From Bacteroidia bacterium (GTDB lineage: Bacteria > Bacteroidota > Bacteroidia > Bacteroidales > Paludibacteraceae), in contig JAGKVE010000017.1 of the NCBI GenBank assembly GCA_021152555.1, forward strand, positions 1 to 30,677: a stretch of DNA of 30,677 nt, given 5' to 3'. A program made the translations under genes and the position numbers. This document shows positions 1 through 6,671 of this stretch, piece after piece. The number at the start of each line of letters is the position of its first letter. The first letter of the stretch is position 1. The notes beneath the pieces are model-generated. The model had not been told where the DNA came from. It worked only from the letters and a program-made list of their open reading frames with translations, and did not search any database.

Positions 1-69
<69 letters not shown>

Positions 70-92
70 AGCGGAACTTTCAATTTGTGCTG

Positions 93-123
93 CAAAGGTA
101 CGAATAAATTCTGACATATGCAA
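93..123 (-). promoter_or_regulatory. Promoter for the left-edge ORF
   Basis: Minus strand: TTGCATATGTC with its first T at 123 (-33 element) and TACCTTTG at 100-93 (-7 element, TAnnTTTG). The first T of each element is 23 nt apart, as in the ten other promoters of this window. It sits just after the end of the displaced U32 C-terminal fragment (stop at 139). Confidence 0.8.
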
Positions 124-138
124 ATTTTTTCTGCAAAA

Positions 139-324
139 TTATGCTTTGTCTATGAGCATTTGGCAGTTTTTGCAATCAAAAGTAAGACTGAGTGTTTGTC
201 CTGTACGGAGACGCAGAAAGCGTGGTTCCTTGTCTTTTGGATAAGGATTGACCTTGCGGCAATGCCCCAACTCAAAGAGCAGGCAGTATCTGCATGTCAT
301 CAAAGGATAGTCATTCGTCTCCAT
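139..324 (-). pseudogene. Out-of-frame C-terminal cysteine module of the U32 protein
   Basis: The reading frame from 324 to 139 contains MTCRYCLLFELGHCRK and, near its end, FDCKNCQM, spaced like the C-terminal Cys-rich module of Bacteroidota U32 proteins. The main U32 frame reaches NKWRRMTIL and stops at 300, in a different frame. The two frames overlap by 25 nt, so the junction looks like a deletion plus frameshift that removed the linker usually found between the LRR-like stretch and the Cys module. The piece starts with an ATG, but an independent 61-residue protein is less likely than a detached C-terminus. A sequencing or assembly error cannot be excluded. Confidence 0.7.
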
Positions 325-1850
325 TTGTTTAATATACGTATTGGTATAAAATATGGTTTGCTCTCAATCGTTACCTCGCGTGCCAGATAAGGCGTATCGC
401 CTAATTTGGAAAGTTGCGTGCGGATGGTATCTAACGCCCTTTCGGCATTTTTCGCCTCCTCATGAGCATAGACAAAAGTGCGTTCCCTCTCGCCGATTTT
501 CAGAATGAACCCCTCTTCCGTCTCCCGCAACAGCACGTCCACAGGAATCCTCCGTTCAGAGTGCAAGTTCTTGACGAACTCCACATCAAGGTTTCGGAAC
601 AGGGATCTGTCTCCTTGGACCAAGGTGGGAGAAAGTTTTTTATTTGTACGTACTATGTTGCCCTCTGTACCGTTTACATTAAATCCCTCGCTGCCTATTG
701 CCAGCCCGTCTCCATTATGGAGCGCCACGCCTTCTTTGAGCCGGACGCGGAGCGTGTCCCCTTTTATCTCAACCACTTCGCCGATATACTCGCCTGTTGA
801 CTTTGGTGTCTCCCAATTGGCTATATGAGCGGTTCGGCCATGCAGAAAATAGTCAATACCGCCTCTGTGAAACGTCTTCTCAGGGTTCGGTACAAAAGAG
901 CGATAGAAAACCCCTCCTGGTGGAAGTTCTACGGACGGCCACCGGCAGTCCGATCGAGCAGAGCTCTTCACCCGCTCAAGGGAGGAACTCCCTCTCCCTG
1001 TGGAGAGGGGTGTGGTGAGGTTGTCCAGTTTCTCGCGGTAGTAAGCTGTTATATTCGTCACGTAGTCAGCGTCTTTAAGCCGCCCCTCTATCTTGAATGT
1101 TGTTACGCCGGCGTCAATCAGTTCTGCTAAATATGCACTGCGGTCCATGTCCTGCAGCGAGAGCAGATAGCGCTGATGAATAGGTTTCCCGTTATCGTCG
1201 CGTACTTCGTTCATGTCTTTGTCTAACAGGTCGTACGCCATACGGCAGTACTGCGCGCACGCACCTCGGTTGGCACTTCTGCCGGACAGCACTTCGCTGA
1301 TATAACAGCGGCCGGAGTAACTGACGCACAGTGCTCCGTGTACAAACGCCTCCAATTCTATATCCGGTACAGCCGTGTGAATGGCTCTTATTTCGTCAAT
1401 CCCTAATTCGCGTGCCAGCACAACGCGCTTGAAGCCCATATCACGTAGCCGGGCTACCTGTTCTGCAGTTCGGTTGTCGCATTGAGTAGAGGCATGCAAA
1501 CGAATAGGAGGAAGGTCGTAATGGAGAAGGTTAAGATCCTGAATAATCAACGCATCGACACCTATTTTATATAACGCGCGCGCGAGAGAGACGGCATCAT
1601 CATACTCATCCTCATGGAGCAGGGTGTTGAGGGTTACTAATACCTGTACGCCGAAGGAATGTGCATATTTGACCACCTCCTTCAAATCCTCTAAGCTGTT
1701 ACCTGCCGCTTGCCGCGCACCGTATGCCGGCGGACCGATATAGACAGCGTCGGCGCCTGATTGGATAGCCGCCTTGGCGACCTCTTTGTCTCTTGCGGGA
1801 GATAATAACGAAATCATAACAATGTAACGTTTCGATCTAATCGAAACCAT
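300..1850 (-). CDS. U32 family protein (RlhA/TrhP-like; collagenase-like annotation), 3'-disrupted
   Basis: U32 proteins, long annotated as collagenase-like peptidases, include the RNA hydroxylation factors RlhA (23S rRNA) and TrhP (tRNA); an RNA-modification role fits the neighbouring SpoU methylase and RimM. Visible: N-terminal LLSPARDKE and GADAVYIG; the U32 signature EAFVHGALCVSYSGRCYIS near residues 167-185; conserved Cys at about 175, 182, 198 and 202; and the downstream PNPEKTFHRGG region. Two lesions stand out. Residues ~279-308 are encoded by a dispersed repeat with a hairpin, inserted in frame. The frame then stops early at 300, leaving the Cys-rich C-terminus in another frame (139-324). 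Start: the first ATG (1850) lies 1 nt after the SpoU stop, but codon 12 (ATG at 1817) fits the family N-terminus better. The gene may be decaying. Confidence 0.88.
   Translation of the reverse strand: MVSIRSKRYIVMISLLSPARDKEVAKAAIQSGADAVYIGPPAYGARQAAGNSLEDLKEVVKYAHSFGVQVLVTLNTLLHEDEYDDAVSLARALYKIGVDALIIQDLNLLHYDLPPIRLHASTQCDNRTAEQVARLRDMGFKRVVLARELGIDEIRAIHTAVPDIELEAFVHGALCVSYSGRCYISEVLSGRSANRGACAQYCRMAYDLLDKDMNEVRDDNGKPIHQRYLLSLQDMDRSAYLAELIDAGVTTFKIEGRLKDADYVTNITAYYREKLDNLTTPLSTGRGSSSLERVKSSARSDCRWPSVELPPGGVFYRSFVPNPEKTFHRGGIDYFLHGRTAHIANWETPKSTGEYIGEVVEIKGDTLRVRLKEGVALHNGDGLAIGSEGFNVNGTEGNIVRTNKKLSPTLVQGDRSLFRNLDVEFVKNLHSERRIPVDVLLRETEEGFILKIGERERTFVYAHEEAKNAERALDTIRTQLSKLGDTPYLAREVTIESKPYFIPIRILNKWRRMTIL
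926..1009 (-). repeat. Dispersed ~60-bp element plus GC-rich hairpin inside the U32 gene
   Basis: Positions 926-985 match 7125-7182 in opposite orientation. The core of about 48 nt (GGGTGAAG...GTCCGTAGAAC) differs at only three positions. Next to it, 990-1009 forms the hairpin CCCTCTCC-CTGT-GGAGAGGG, with the same 8-bp stem as the insert in htpG. The insert keeps the U32 frame open and adds about 30 residues of low-complexity sequence between the helix ending YYREKLD and the SFVPNPEK block, where family members carry a short linker. Confidence 0.85.
1829..1847. promoter_or_regulatory. Perfect hairpin at the SpoU/U32 junction
   Basis: GTTTCGAT-CTA-ATCGAAAC is a perfect 8-bp inverted repeat with a 3-nt loop. 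It lies directly after the first candidate ATG of the U32 gene and before the second (1817). If the second ATG is used, the hairpin sits in a 34-nt intergenic gap and could affect translation or mRNA stability. No T-run follows it, so it is not a standard terminator. Confidence 0.5.
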
Positions 1851-1872
1851 TTTAACTCTTTAACTCTTTAAC
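1851..1872. repeat. 8-bp tandem repeat TTTAACTC (2.75 copies) at gene junction
   Basis: TTTAACTC TTTAACTC TTTAAC spans the last codons (V-K-E-L-K-S) and stop of the SpoU methylase. It belongs to a class of short tandem arrays seen at several gene junctions here. Confidence 0.75.
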
Positions 1873-2421
1873 GGCACGAAGTGCCTCTGAAATCCTGTAC
1901 ATCACAATGCCCGCCGTCACTGACACGTTCATCGAGTGCTTCGTGCCATACTGCGGAATTTCAATACAGGCGTCGCACATATCCACTACTTCTTGCTGTA
2001 CTCCGAATACCTCATGCCCCAATACAACGGCGACCTTTGTACCTTGTCCCTTGCCCCTTTGTATCTTTACCGCCGCTTCTTCCAACGTCACGGAGTTGTG
2101 GGCCTGCTCAATGGAATAGACGGTATAACCTTCTTCCCGGAGTGCGCGAACTGCATCCTCGGTGTCCTTGATATATTGCCACTCAACGCTTTCTTCGGCT
2201 CCGAGCGCAGTCTTGTGTATCTCTTGGTTTGGAGGGCAGCAACAGATACCGCAGAGCACTACGCGCTCTATGCGCATGGCATCAGCGGTACGGAATACTG
2301 CACCTACATTATGCTGGCTGCGTACATTGTCAAGAACCACGACCAACGGCAGTTTGTCTGCCATGCGGTACTGATTGACACTCATTCGGCCCATCTCTTC
2401 AACAGTCAGCTTCTTACTCAT
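1852..2421 (-). CDS. SpoU/TrmH-family RNA 2'-O-ribose methyltransferase
   Basis: A cytoplasmic SPOUT-class enzyme that would transfer methyl from S-adenosylmethionine to a ribose 2'-OH in tRNA or rRNA; the target base cannot be read from sequence. The 189 residues match a SPOUT domain with only a short N-terminal lead. Motif 1 is DNVRSQHNVGAVFRTADA (about 31-48, with the family Asn and Arg), motif 2 is LGHEVFGV (134-141; many relatives have GNE, here GHE), and motif 3 is IPQYGTKHSMNVSVTAG (155-171), which forms the SAM-binding knot. Its start overlaps the rimM stop by 4 nt (ATGA), implying translational coupling within a ribosome-maturation cluster. The C-terminal KELKS is encoded by a short tandem repeat and may be variable. 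Confidence 0.93.
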   Translation of the reverse strand: MSKKLTVEEMGRMSVNQYRMADKLPLVVVLDNVRSQHNVGAVFRTADAMRIERVVLCGICCCPPNQEIHKTALGAEESVEWQYIKDTEDAVRALREEGYTVYSIEQAHNSVTLEEAAVKIQRGKGQGTKVAVVLGHEVFGVQQEVVDMCDACIEIPQYGTKHSMNVSVTAGIVMYRISEALRAVKELKS

Positions 2422-2810
2422 AGCGCAAAAGGTAAATTTACACGCAAGATACGTTTTTCTTCGTCAATTTCCGTAATGAAATCTTCATGTAGCGGGATTA
2501 GCCTGCCGTCATTGAGTGTGGCGAGCGTATTGATGGTACTCTCGTCTATGTACTCAATAGTACCGAGGACTCCGGCGTCTTTGTCCTCAATAGTGTAACC
2601 CGCAAGGTCCTGCCAGGTCAGTAAACCCTCGTCTTCGTTCTGCATATCGCTACGCAGCACAAACCCTTCTTCGCCAATCAGTTCGGATATGTTTTCCGTT
2701 CGGAAGGGAACATACAAATTGTCGCGCTGCACAAACACAAACTCTGGCAGGTCCTTATAATGTGTTCGGCGTATAATGCCGATGGATAGCAAATCGTCTT
2801 TGGTAATCAT
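2418..2810 (-). CDS. rimM: Ribosome maturation factor RimM, short form
   Basis: RimM binds ribosomal protein uS19 and helps mature the 30S head. At 130 residues this is clearly shorter than the usual ~165-180. The C-terminal PRC-barrel half is recognisable (LAGYTIEDKDAGVLGTIEYI, then GRLIPLHEDFITEID and a final hydrophobic strand). The N-terminal half starts with the expected LLSIGIIRRTHY but lacks the usual HGxKGE segment and a stretch of the N-terminal barrel, so it looks internally shortened. The gene overlaps both neighbours by 4 nt (ATGA with spoU; also with the upstream lipoprotein gene). A free-standing PRC-barrel protein is a weaker alternative, since position and ends both fit RimM. 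Confidence 0.82.
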   Translation of the reverse strand: MITKDDLLSIGIIRRTHYKDLPEFVFVQRDNLYVPFRTENISELIGEEGFVLRSDMQNEDEGLLTWQDLAGYTIEDKDAGVLGTIEYIDESTINTLATLNDGRLIPLHEDFITEIDEEKRILRVNLPFAL

Positions 2811-3304
2811 TGTTTTTGGGTGACGGTCAGTTTGCCGTCAGAGGGTATTATTCTCAGTGCACGTAATCTCTCTTTGCAGATTCCTGTTTGCGGCAGGGCA
2901 TACCCGCTCCCGAGTTCATATTTCTCTCCGCAGGTAGGGCATACGGCATATATGCCGTCCATAAGACACGGACTTTTCTTTCCCCTTCCGGCGCAGTACG
3001 GGCATGCTAAATCGAATGCGGCATAGCCGTTCATACTTACATAGACCACTACACCGCCATACCCCCATGCGTCTGTCACATGAACTGGCAGTACGTACTT
3101 GTCGTTCAGGAAATAGCCGCCGTTGTTTACCACAACGTAACTATTGATTGACGTGGGCTGGAAATGTACCAACTCACCCATTTTTGTATCAATGGTCACG
3201 CGTACGGGATATGCCGGCACGCTGCTTTGGAACGTCGTGTTCTCGCAGGAACAAAGTGCGATAAGCAAAGCGCAGAAACTACTGATTAGTCCGAAACACC
3301 GCAT
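2807..3304 (-). CDS. Lipoprotein with paired CxxC motifs, Rieske-like fold possible
   Basis: The 165-residue precursor begins with a lipoprotein signal peptide (MRCFGLISSFCALLIALCSC, lipobox cysteine at about 20), so it should be anchored in the envelope. The mature part is beta-rich and carries CPYC (about 101-104) and CPTCGEKYELGSG (about 122-134). Rieske proteins use CxH and CxxH at comparable places; here the histidines are replaced by Cys or are absent, so a zinc ribbon or a non-canonical cluster is more likely than [2Fe-2S] Rieske chemistry. The start overlaps the FKBP gene by 19 nt and the end overlaps rimM by 4 nt. Similar lipoproteins occur in Bacteroidales; the function is unknown. 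Confidence 0.75.
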   Translation of the reverse strand: MRCFGLISSFCALLIALCSCENTTFQSSVPAYPVRVTIDTKMGELVHFQPTSINSYVVVNNGGYFLNDKYVLPVHVTDAWGYGGVVVYVSMNGYAAFDLACPYCAGRGKKSPCLMDGIYAVCPTCGEKYELGSGYALPQTGICKERLRALRIIPSDGKLTVTQKQ

Positions 3305-3867
3305 ATATGTACTTCGTAAATGAGGGTGGAATAGGGAGGTATATAACTGGTGGTACCTTCTGTGCCATACCCTTCGGCGCTGTTGTAGTCGTTGGATTGG
3401 AACTTTGCGTAGTCATAACCCAAATATGCGGGGATATAAAACTCTATGTCACCGTTATTATGAATTTTATGGCATCCTTCCGCAAAGCCTTTGATGGTGT
3501 TGGCAAGATTGAGTGTGACCGATTTGTCGCCGCCGAATGTGGAGCCTTGGTACTCGATTACATTACCGTTAATCAGAGTTACGCGGTAGTCGCAGGTAAT
3601 GGAACTGGTCAGGTTCGGTTGCGCGTCCTGGGGCGTGGGGTCTGCTATAATCTTGTATAGCAGGCCGCTGGATGATTTCTGAACACCGTTTTCCTTTGCT
3701 TTCTGTTCTAACCACATCTCGTTCTGCACTTTCCAGTCTGCCCAGTTATTCTGTTTGCATGCGGTGAAGAAAAAAGGACAAAGTGCGATAAGCGCAATAA
3801 CTATCAACTTTCGTCTTTCGTCTTTCGACTTTCGACTTTCAACTTTCAACTTTATTTTGCTATCCAT
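3286..3867 (-). CDS. FKBP-type peptidyl-prolyl isomerase-like lipoprotein
   Basis: A predicted envelope lipoprotein (hydrophobic stretch IVIALIALCPFFFTAC, lipobox Cys at about 37) with a C-terminal FKBP-like domain (about 65-193: SSGLLYKI, a CDYRVTLINGNVIE strand, TIKGFAEG, the IPAYLGYDY loop, then IPPYSTLIYEVHI). It would isomerise X-Pro bonds in exported proteins; catalytic competence is uncertain because several FKBP pocket aromatics are not obvious. The N-terminal region ahead of the signal peptide (KLKVESRKSKDERRK) is encoded entirely by a 7-bp tandem repeat, which gives an unusually long charged n-region. The gene overlaps its upstream neighbour by 16 nt. A later start would remove the charged n-region, so the true start is not certain. 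Confidence 0.82.
   Translation of the reverse strand: MDSKIKLKVESRKSKDERRKLIVIALIALCPFFFTACKQNNWADWKVQNEMWLEQKAKENGVQKSSSGLLYKIIADPTPQDAQPNLTSSITCDYRVTLINGNVIEYQGSTFGGDKSVTLNLANTIKGFAEGCHKIHNNGDIEFYIPAYLGYDYAKFQSNDYNSAEGYGTEGTTSYIPPYSTLIYEVHICGVSD
3808..3854. repeat. 7-bp tandem repeat (CTTTCGA/CTTTCGT/CTTTCAA) inside FKBP lipoprotein gene
   Basis: About 6.7 units of CTTTCNN with exact 7-nt period cover the first codons of the FKBP gene and the stop region of the EnvC-like gene. The same unit forms an array at 6173-6222 inside the TPR gene. Both encode Lys/Ser/Arg/Glu-rich segments (KVESRKSK type). Confidence 0.88.
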
Positions 3868-5033
3868 AATTCGGGATTTAGAATGTCTCTGTCTTTGTAT
3901 ATCTGGAAATATAATTCTGTTTTCTGGTCTTGCTCAGGGTCGGTGAAAATGGTTCCGATGGCCTGTTTGGGTTCTACCTTGTCACCCTGCTTTACCATCA
4001 GTTTGATGAGGTTCGAATAGACGGTCCGGTAGTTTCCGTGCTGTATAATGACGGCGTATGTGTTGGCAATCATGAAACAACTGGTCACTTCGCCTTTATA
4101 CACCGAGCGGGCTTTGGCTCCGGCGACGGTCTGCAGATAAATTCCTTTGTTGTCAATCGTCACTTGTGAATAGACGGGGTGTTGCTGCTTCCCGAAATGT
4201 CCGCTAATCATTCCTTTCTCTACGGGCCAGGGGAGCCGGCCTTTGTTGGCTTCAAAACCGCCGGCCAATAGTTTCTGCTCTTTGGTAAGTGTGGTCTTGG
4301 AGGCTTTTTCTGTCTGCTTGCGGACCATCTCGTCAATCTTCTTGTTAAGCGCGGCTACTTTCTTCTGTTTCTGTTGTAACTGCTTGCTCAGATCTTTCTC
4401 TTTTGACTTTAACTGATTAAGCATGTTCTGCTGCTTGCGCTCATCGCGTTTGAGGTTCTCCTGTTCGCGTTTGCGACTGCTCAGGGCTGTCTCTTTGTCG
4501 CTTTTGTTGGCGCGCAGCAGCTCGTTCTGGGTGTCTATTTCCGCCTGCGTGTTCTCTATACGCCGGACCTGTTCCTGACGGAAACGGGCAAACTCCTGCA
4601 AATAACGCGCACGACGGGCTAATTGTTGGAAGTTGTCACTGCTCAGCAAAAAGAGTAACGGAGACTGTTGAACCCGCGCATAGTGACTCTTGCGAACCAT
4701 CTCTGCGTAGTCGTCCTTATAACGCTCCAAAACAATCTGTAACGAGTCACGCGTTGCGCCTAATTGCTTCATCTCGCGGTTCAGGGCGACAATCTCGTTG
4801 TCCAGCGTGTGAATCAACTGTTTTTGGTTCTTGATGTTTTTGTTGATTAACTGTAACTTGTTCAGTGTCGCGGTCTCGTCTTTCTTGGTCTGTTTGAGCA
4901 TTTTGTTGGTCTGCTCAATCTCATCCTGCAGTTTCCTCTGTTTCTTTTGCAGGTCTTTCACACTCTCTGCGGAAAGAACCGGCACAAGAAACATTGTGCA
5001 AAGTGCGAATACTATGTATCTCTTTCTGTTCAT
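3852..5033 (-). CDS. EnvC-like murein hydrolase activator (degenerate M23/LytM)
   Basis: A periplasmic protein of 393 residues: signal peptide (about 1-22, ending LSAES), a long coiled coil (about 24-260, rich in Lys, Gln, Glu), then a LytM/M23 domain (about 268-390: LPWPVEKGMISGHFGKQQHPV, near-C-terminal LNPELWIAK). Active M23 enzymes carry a HxGxD-type motif and a HxH near YAHL; here the corresponding segments read DNKGIYL and YSNL, so zinc ligands are missing. This matches EnvC/NlpD-type proteins that activate N-acetylmuramyl amidases at the division site rather than cut peptidoglycan themselves. It lies between the DUF4292-like and FKBP genes in the dut-TPR-DUF4292-EnvC order typical of Bacteroidales. 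Confidence 0.9.
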   Translation of the reverse strand: MNRKRYIVFALCTMFLVPVLSAESVKDLQKKQRKLQDEIEQTNKMLKQTKKDETATLNKLQLINKNIKNQKQLIHTLDNEIVALNREMKQLGATRDSLQIVLERYKDDYAEMVRKSHYARVQQSPLLFLLSSDNFQQLARRARYLQEFARFRQEQVRRIENTQAEIDTQNELLRANKSDKETALSSRKREQENLKRDERKQQNMLNQLKSKEKDLSKQLQQKQKKVAALNKKIDEMVRKQTEKASKTTLTKEQKLLAGGFEANKGRLPWPVEKGMISGHFGKQQHPVYSQVTIDNKGIYLQTVAGAKARSVYKGEVTSCFMIANTYAVIIQHGNYRTVYSNLIKLMVKQGDKVEPKQAIGTIFTDPEQDQKTELYFQIYKDRDILNPELWIAK

Positions 5034-5042
5034 TGTTTAGCA

Positions 5043-5609
5043 TTACAGCCATCGGCTGATATCCACTTGGCTGTATTTATCTAATCGTTGGTGCATGGCG
5101 CGTACAGGGACGTCCGTTTTGCGCGGCATGTAATCAATTATCACCTCTAATCTTTCTCCATTGAAAGTGTACAGCATACGTGCCCGTTCATTGCCCGTCG
5201 GCAGTTCGGCGGAGCAAATTTGTTGCAGGATGTCCCAATTGAGGCTTGGTGTGAGGTGGTTATTCAGTTCGGCGTAAGTCGTTAGTGCGTAGCGACCGTG
5301 GATCTTGTCTATGCCGATAAGTTGGGTAGGCGTGGCTTCGATACGCAGCATCTCCATCCCGAACATCGGCATGACGCTGATAACGAGTAGCGAGTCACGC
5401 ACGGTCTGCATCGTCACTGCCGCTGACTGCCTGTCATTCTCCGTGATAATCGTCGCACGTACCCCTTGTATGAGACAGGTATGCCAGGATGGCACTTCGG
5501 ATACCGGCTCATCTGCCACTACCGTAACGGCTTTTTTCTTGGTCCCGCAGCCCGTCAATACAAGCAGCAAAACGCAGCAGATATATCCTATGATTTTATT
5601 TGATGGCAT
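5043..5609 (-). CDS. DUF4292-like lipoprotein
   Basis: The 188-residue precursor has a signal peptide with lipobox LTGC (Cys at about 21), a short linker rich in Lys and Val, then a beta-rich domain in which IQGVRATIITENDRQ, a PMFGMEMLRIEATPTQLIGIDK block and a C-terminal strand region are visible. DUF4292 proteins resemble outer-membrane lipoprotein chaperones of the LolB/LolA type in size and strand pattern, but a function is not established. Position between the TPR gene (14-nt overlap) and the EnvC-like gene is the conserved Bacteroidales arrangement and supports the family call. Confidence 0.82.
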   Translation of the reverse strand: MPSNKIIGYICCVLLLVLTGCGTKKKAVTVVADEPVSEVPSWHTCLIQGVRATIITENDRQSAAVTMQTVRDSLLVISVMPMFGMEMLRIEATPTQLIGIDKIHGRYALTTYAELNNHLTPSLNWDILQQICSAELPTGNERARMLYTFNGERLEVIIDYMPRKTDVPVRAMHQRLDKYSQVDISRWL

Positions 5610-6636
5610 TCAAGTGACTGGTTATTTCGGTTCGTGATGCGTCGGTCGCGACTTGCAACGCTTTGTGGAGATAGAACTTAGCCAGTTCGTCTTGTCCCTG
5701 TAAATGTAGAATCCAACCGTACGTATCCAGATAAACGGGGTTGTCCGGCTGTTCGCGAATTGTCATGGCGCTCATTCGTTCTGCCTCTTTGATATCTCCG
5801 CCGTGCGTTGCTAAATGGTAGGCATAATTATTGAGCACCATCAGGTTGTACGGGTCAAGGTGAAGCACTTTTTCATACATTGCGTACAATTCCGATTGCT
5901 TGACGCCGATATACTCCATCAGTTCGAGCCGGAAAAGGAGAAAACGCAGGTCTGTAGGGTCAAGTTCCAGATACTTGTCGATGGCTGCGATGGCTTTCTT
6001 TGGTTTGCCGCTTGCCGCGTAGATTCGGTAACGGGTAATAGCACTGAATGCATCGTAACCTTTCTGGTTGTCTATCTCGTCTTGTATCTTCAAAGCCTTC
6101 TTCCATTGCTGCTCGTTGATATACAGGCGTTTGAGTTGTTCCAATAAGTCTTCATCTACAGTGGTCTTCCGGCTTTCGACTTTCGACTTTCTACTTTTCG
6201 ACTTTCGACTTTTGTCTTTCGCCTTATAACTATCGTACGCCTTTTCCATGACGCGCAGTGCTTCCAGCGTGCCGGACTCGTTCTTTAGTTCCAGCAACGC
6301 CATGCTGTATTTGTACCACTGGTCACGGGGAGCGGCGTCAAACGCTTCTTTGAATGCACCCAAAGCACGCTCTTTCTGCCCCAATGCTTGGTAGATAGTG
6401 CCGATAAACGAGAGGGTGGTGCCGTCGTCGGGTTTGATCCAACGGCAGAACTCGAGTAATGCCAATCCGTCGGCGTAACGTTCTTCGGTTATCGCTTTAT
6501 GTGCTGAGTACCAATAATAAGCAAATTGTTGTTCTTGCTCAACGGTTAACGCCTGTTTGGACGGTTGAGTCTTAACTTTCGCGCCAACAGGCATAGCTAA
6601 CAGCACTCCGAGTACTATGTATGCTAAAATTCTCAA
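5596..6636 (-). CDS. Exported tetratricopeptide-repeat protein
   Basis: A 346-residue precursor with a signal peptide (MRILAYIVLGVLLAMPVGA) followed by an alpha-helical TPR array: repeats are visible around WYSAHKAITEERYADGLALL, FIGTIYQALGQKERALGAFK, YRIYAASGKPKKAIAAIDKYL and YGWILHLQGQDELAKFYLH. It probably acts as an envelope scaffold. The start is TTG at 6636: a stop lies two codons upstream in frame and this start gives an intact signal peptide. The region upstream is a 7-bp tandem repeat, so initiation may vary with repeat number. A second 7-bp array (6173-6222) encodes the charged segment KSRKSKSRKSKVESRK between helices, an insert not expected in a TPR fold. Confidence 0.86.
   Translation of the reverse strand: MRILAYIVLGVLLAMPVGAKVKTQPSKQALTVEQEQQFAYYWYSAHKAITEERYADGLALLEFCRWIKPDDGTTLSFIGTIYQALGQKERALGAFKEAFDAAPRDQWYKYSMALLELKNESGTLEALRVMEKAYDSYKAKDKSRKSKSRKSKVESRKTTVDEDLLEQLKRLYINEQQWKKALKIQDEIDNQKGYDAFSAITRYRIYAASGKPKKAIAAIDKYLELDPTDLRFLLFRLELMEYIGVKQSELYAMYEKVLHLDPYNLMVLNNYAYHLATHGGDIKEAERMSAMTIREQPDNPVYLDTYGWILHLQGQDELAKFYLHKALQVATDASRTEITSHLNAIK
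6173..6222. repeat. 7-bp tandem repeat (CTTTCGA) inside the TPR gene
   Basis: About seven imperfect CTTTCGA units, one with an extra T, encode a Lys/Ser/Arg-rich stretch in the TPR protein. The unit is the same as at 3808-3854. Confidence 0.88.
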
Positions 6637-6663
6637 TTCTCAATTCTCAATTCTCAATTCTCA
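6629..6663. repeat. 7-bp tandem repeat (ATTCTCA)5 at the TPR gene start
   Basis: Five perfect ATTCTCA units lie between the dut stop (6672) and the first codons of the TPR gene, and include the TTG start itself. Two units of the same sequence occur at 25352-25365. Confidence 0.92.
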
Positions 6664-6671
6664 ATCACCTC

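Noticed and set aside
1936..2598. 220-codon plus-strand ORF opposite spoU and rimM
   Set aside because: It spans two recognised genes in antisense and lacks any recognisable domain.
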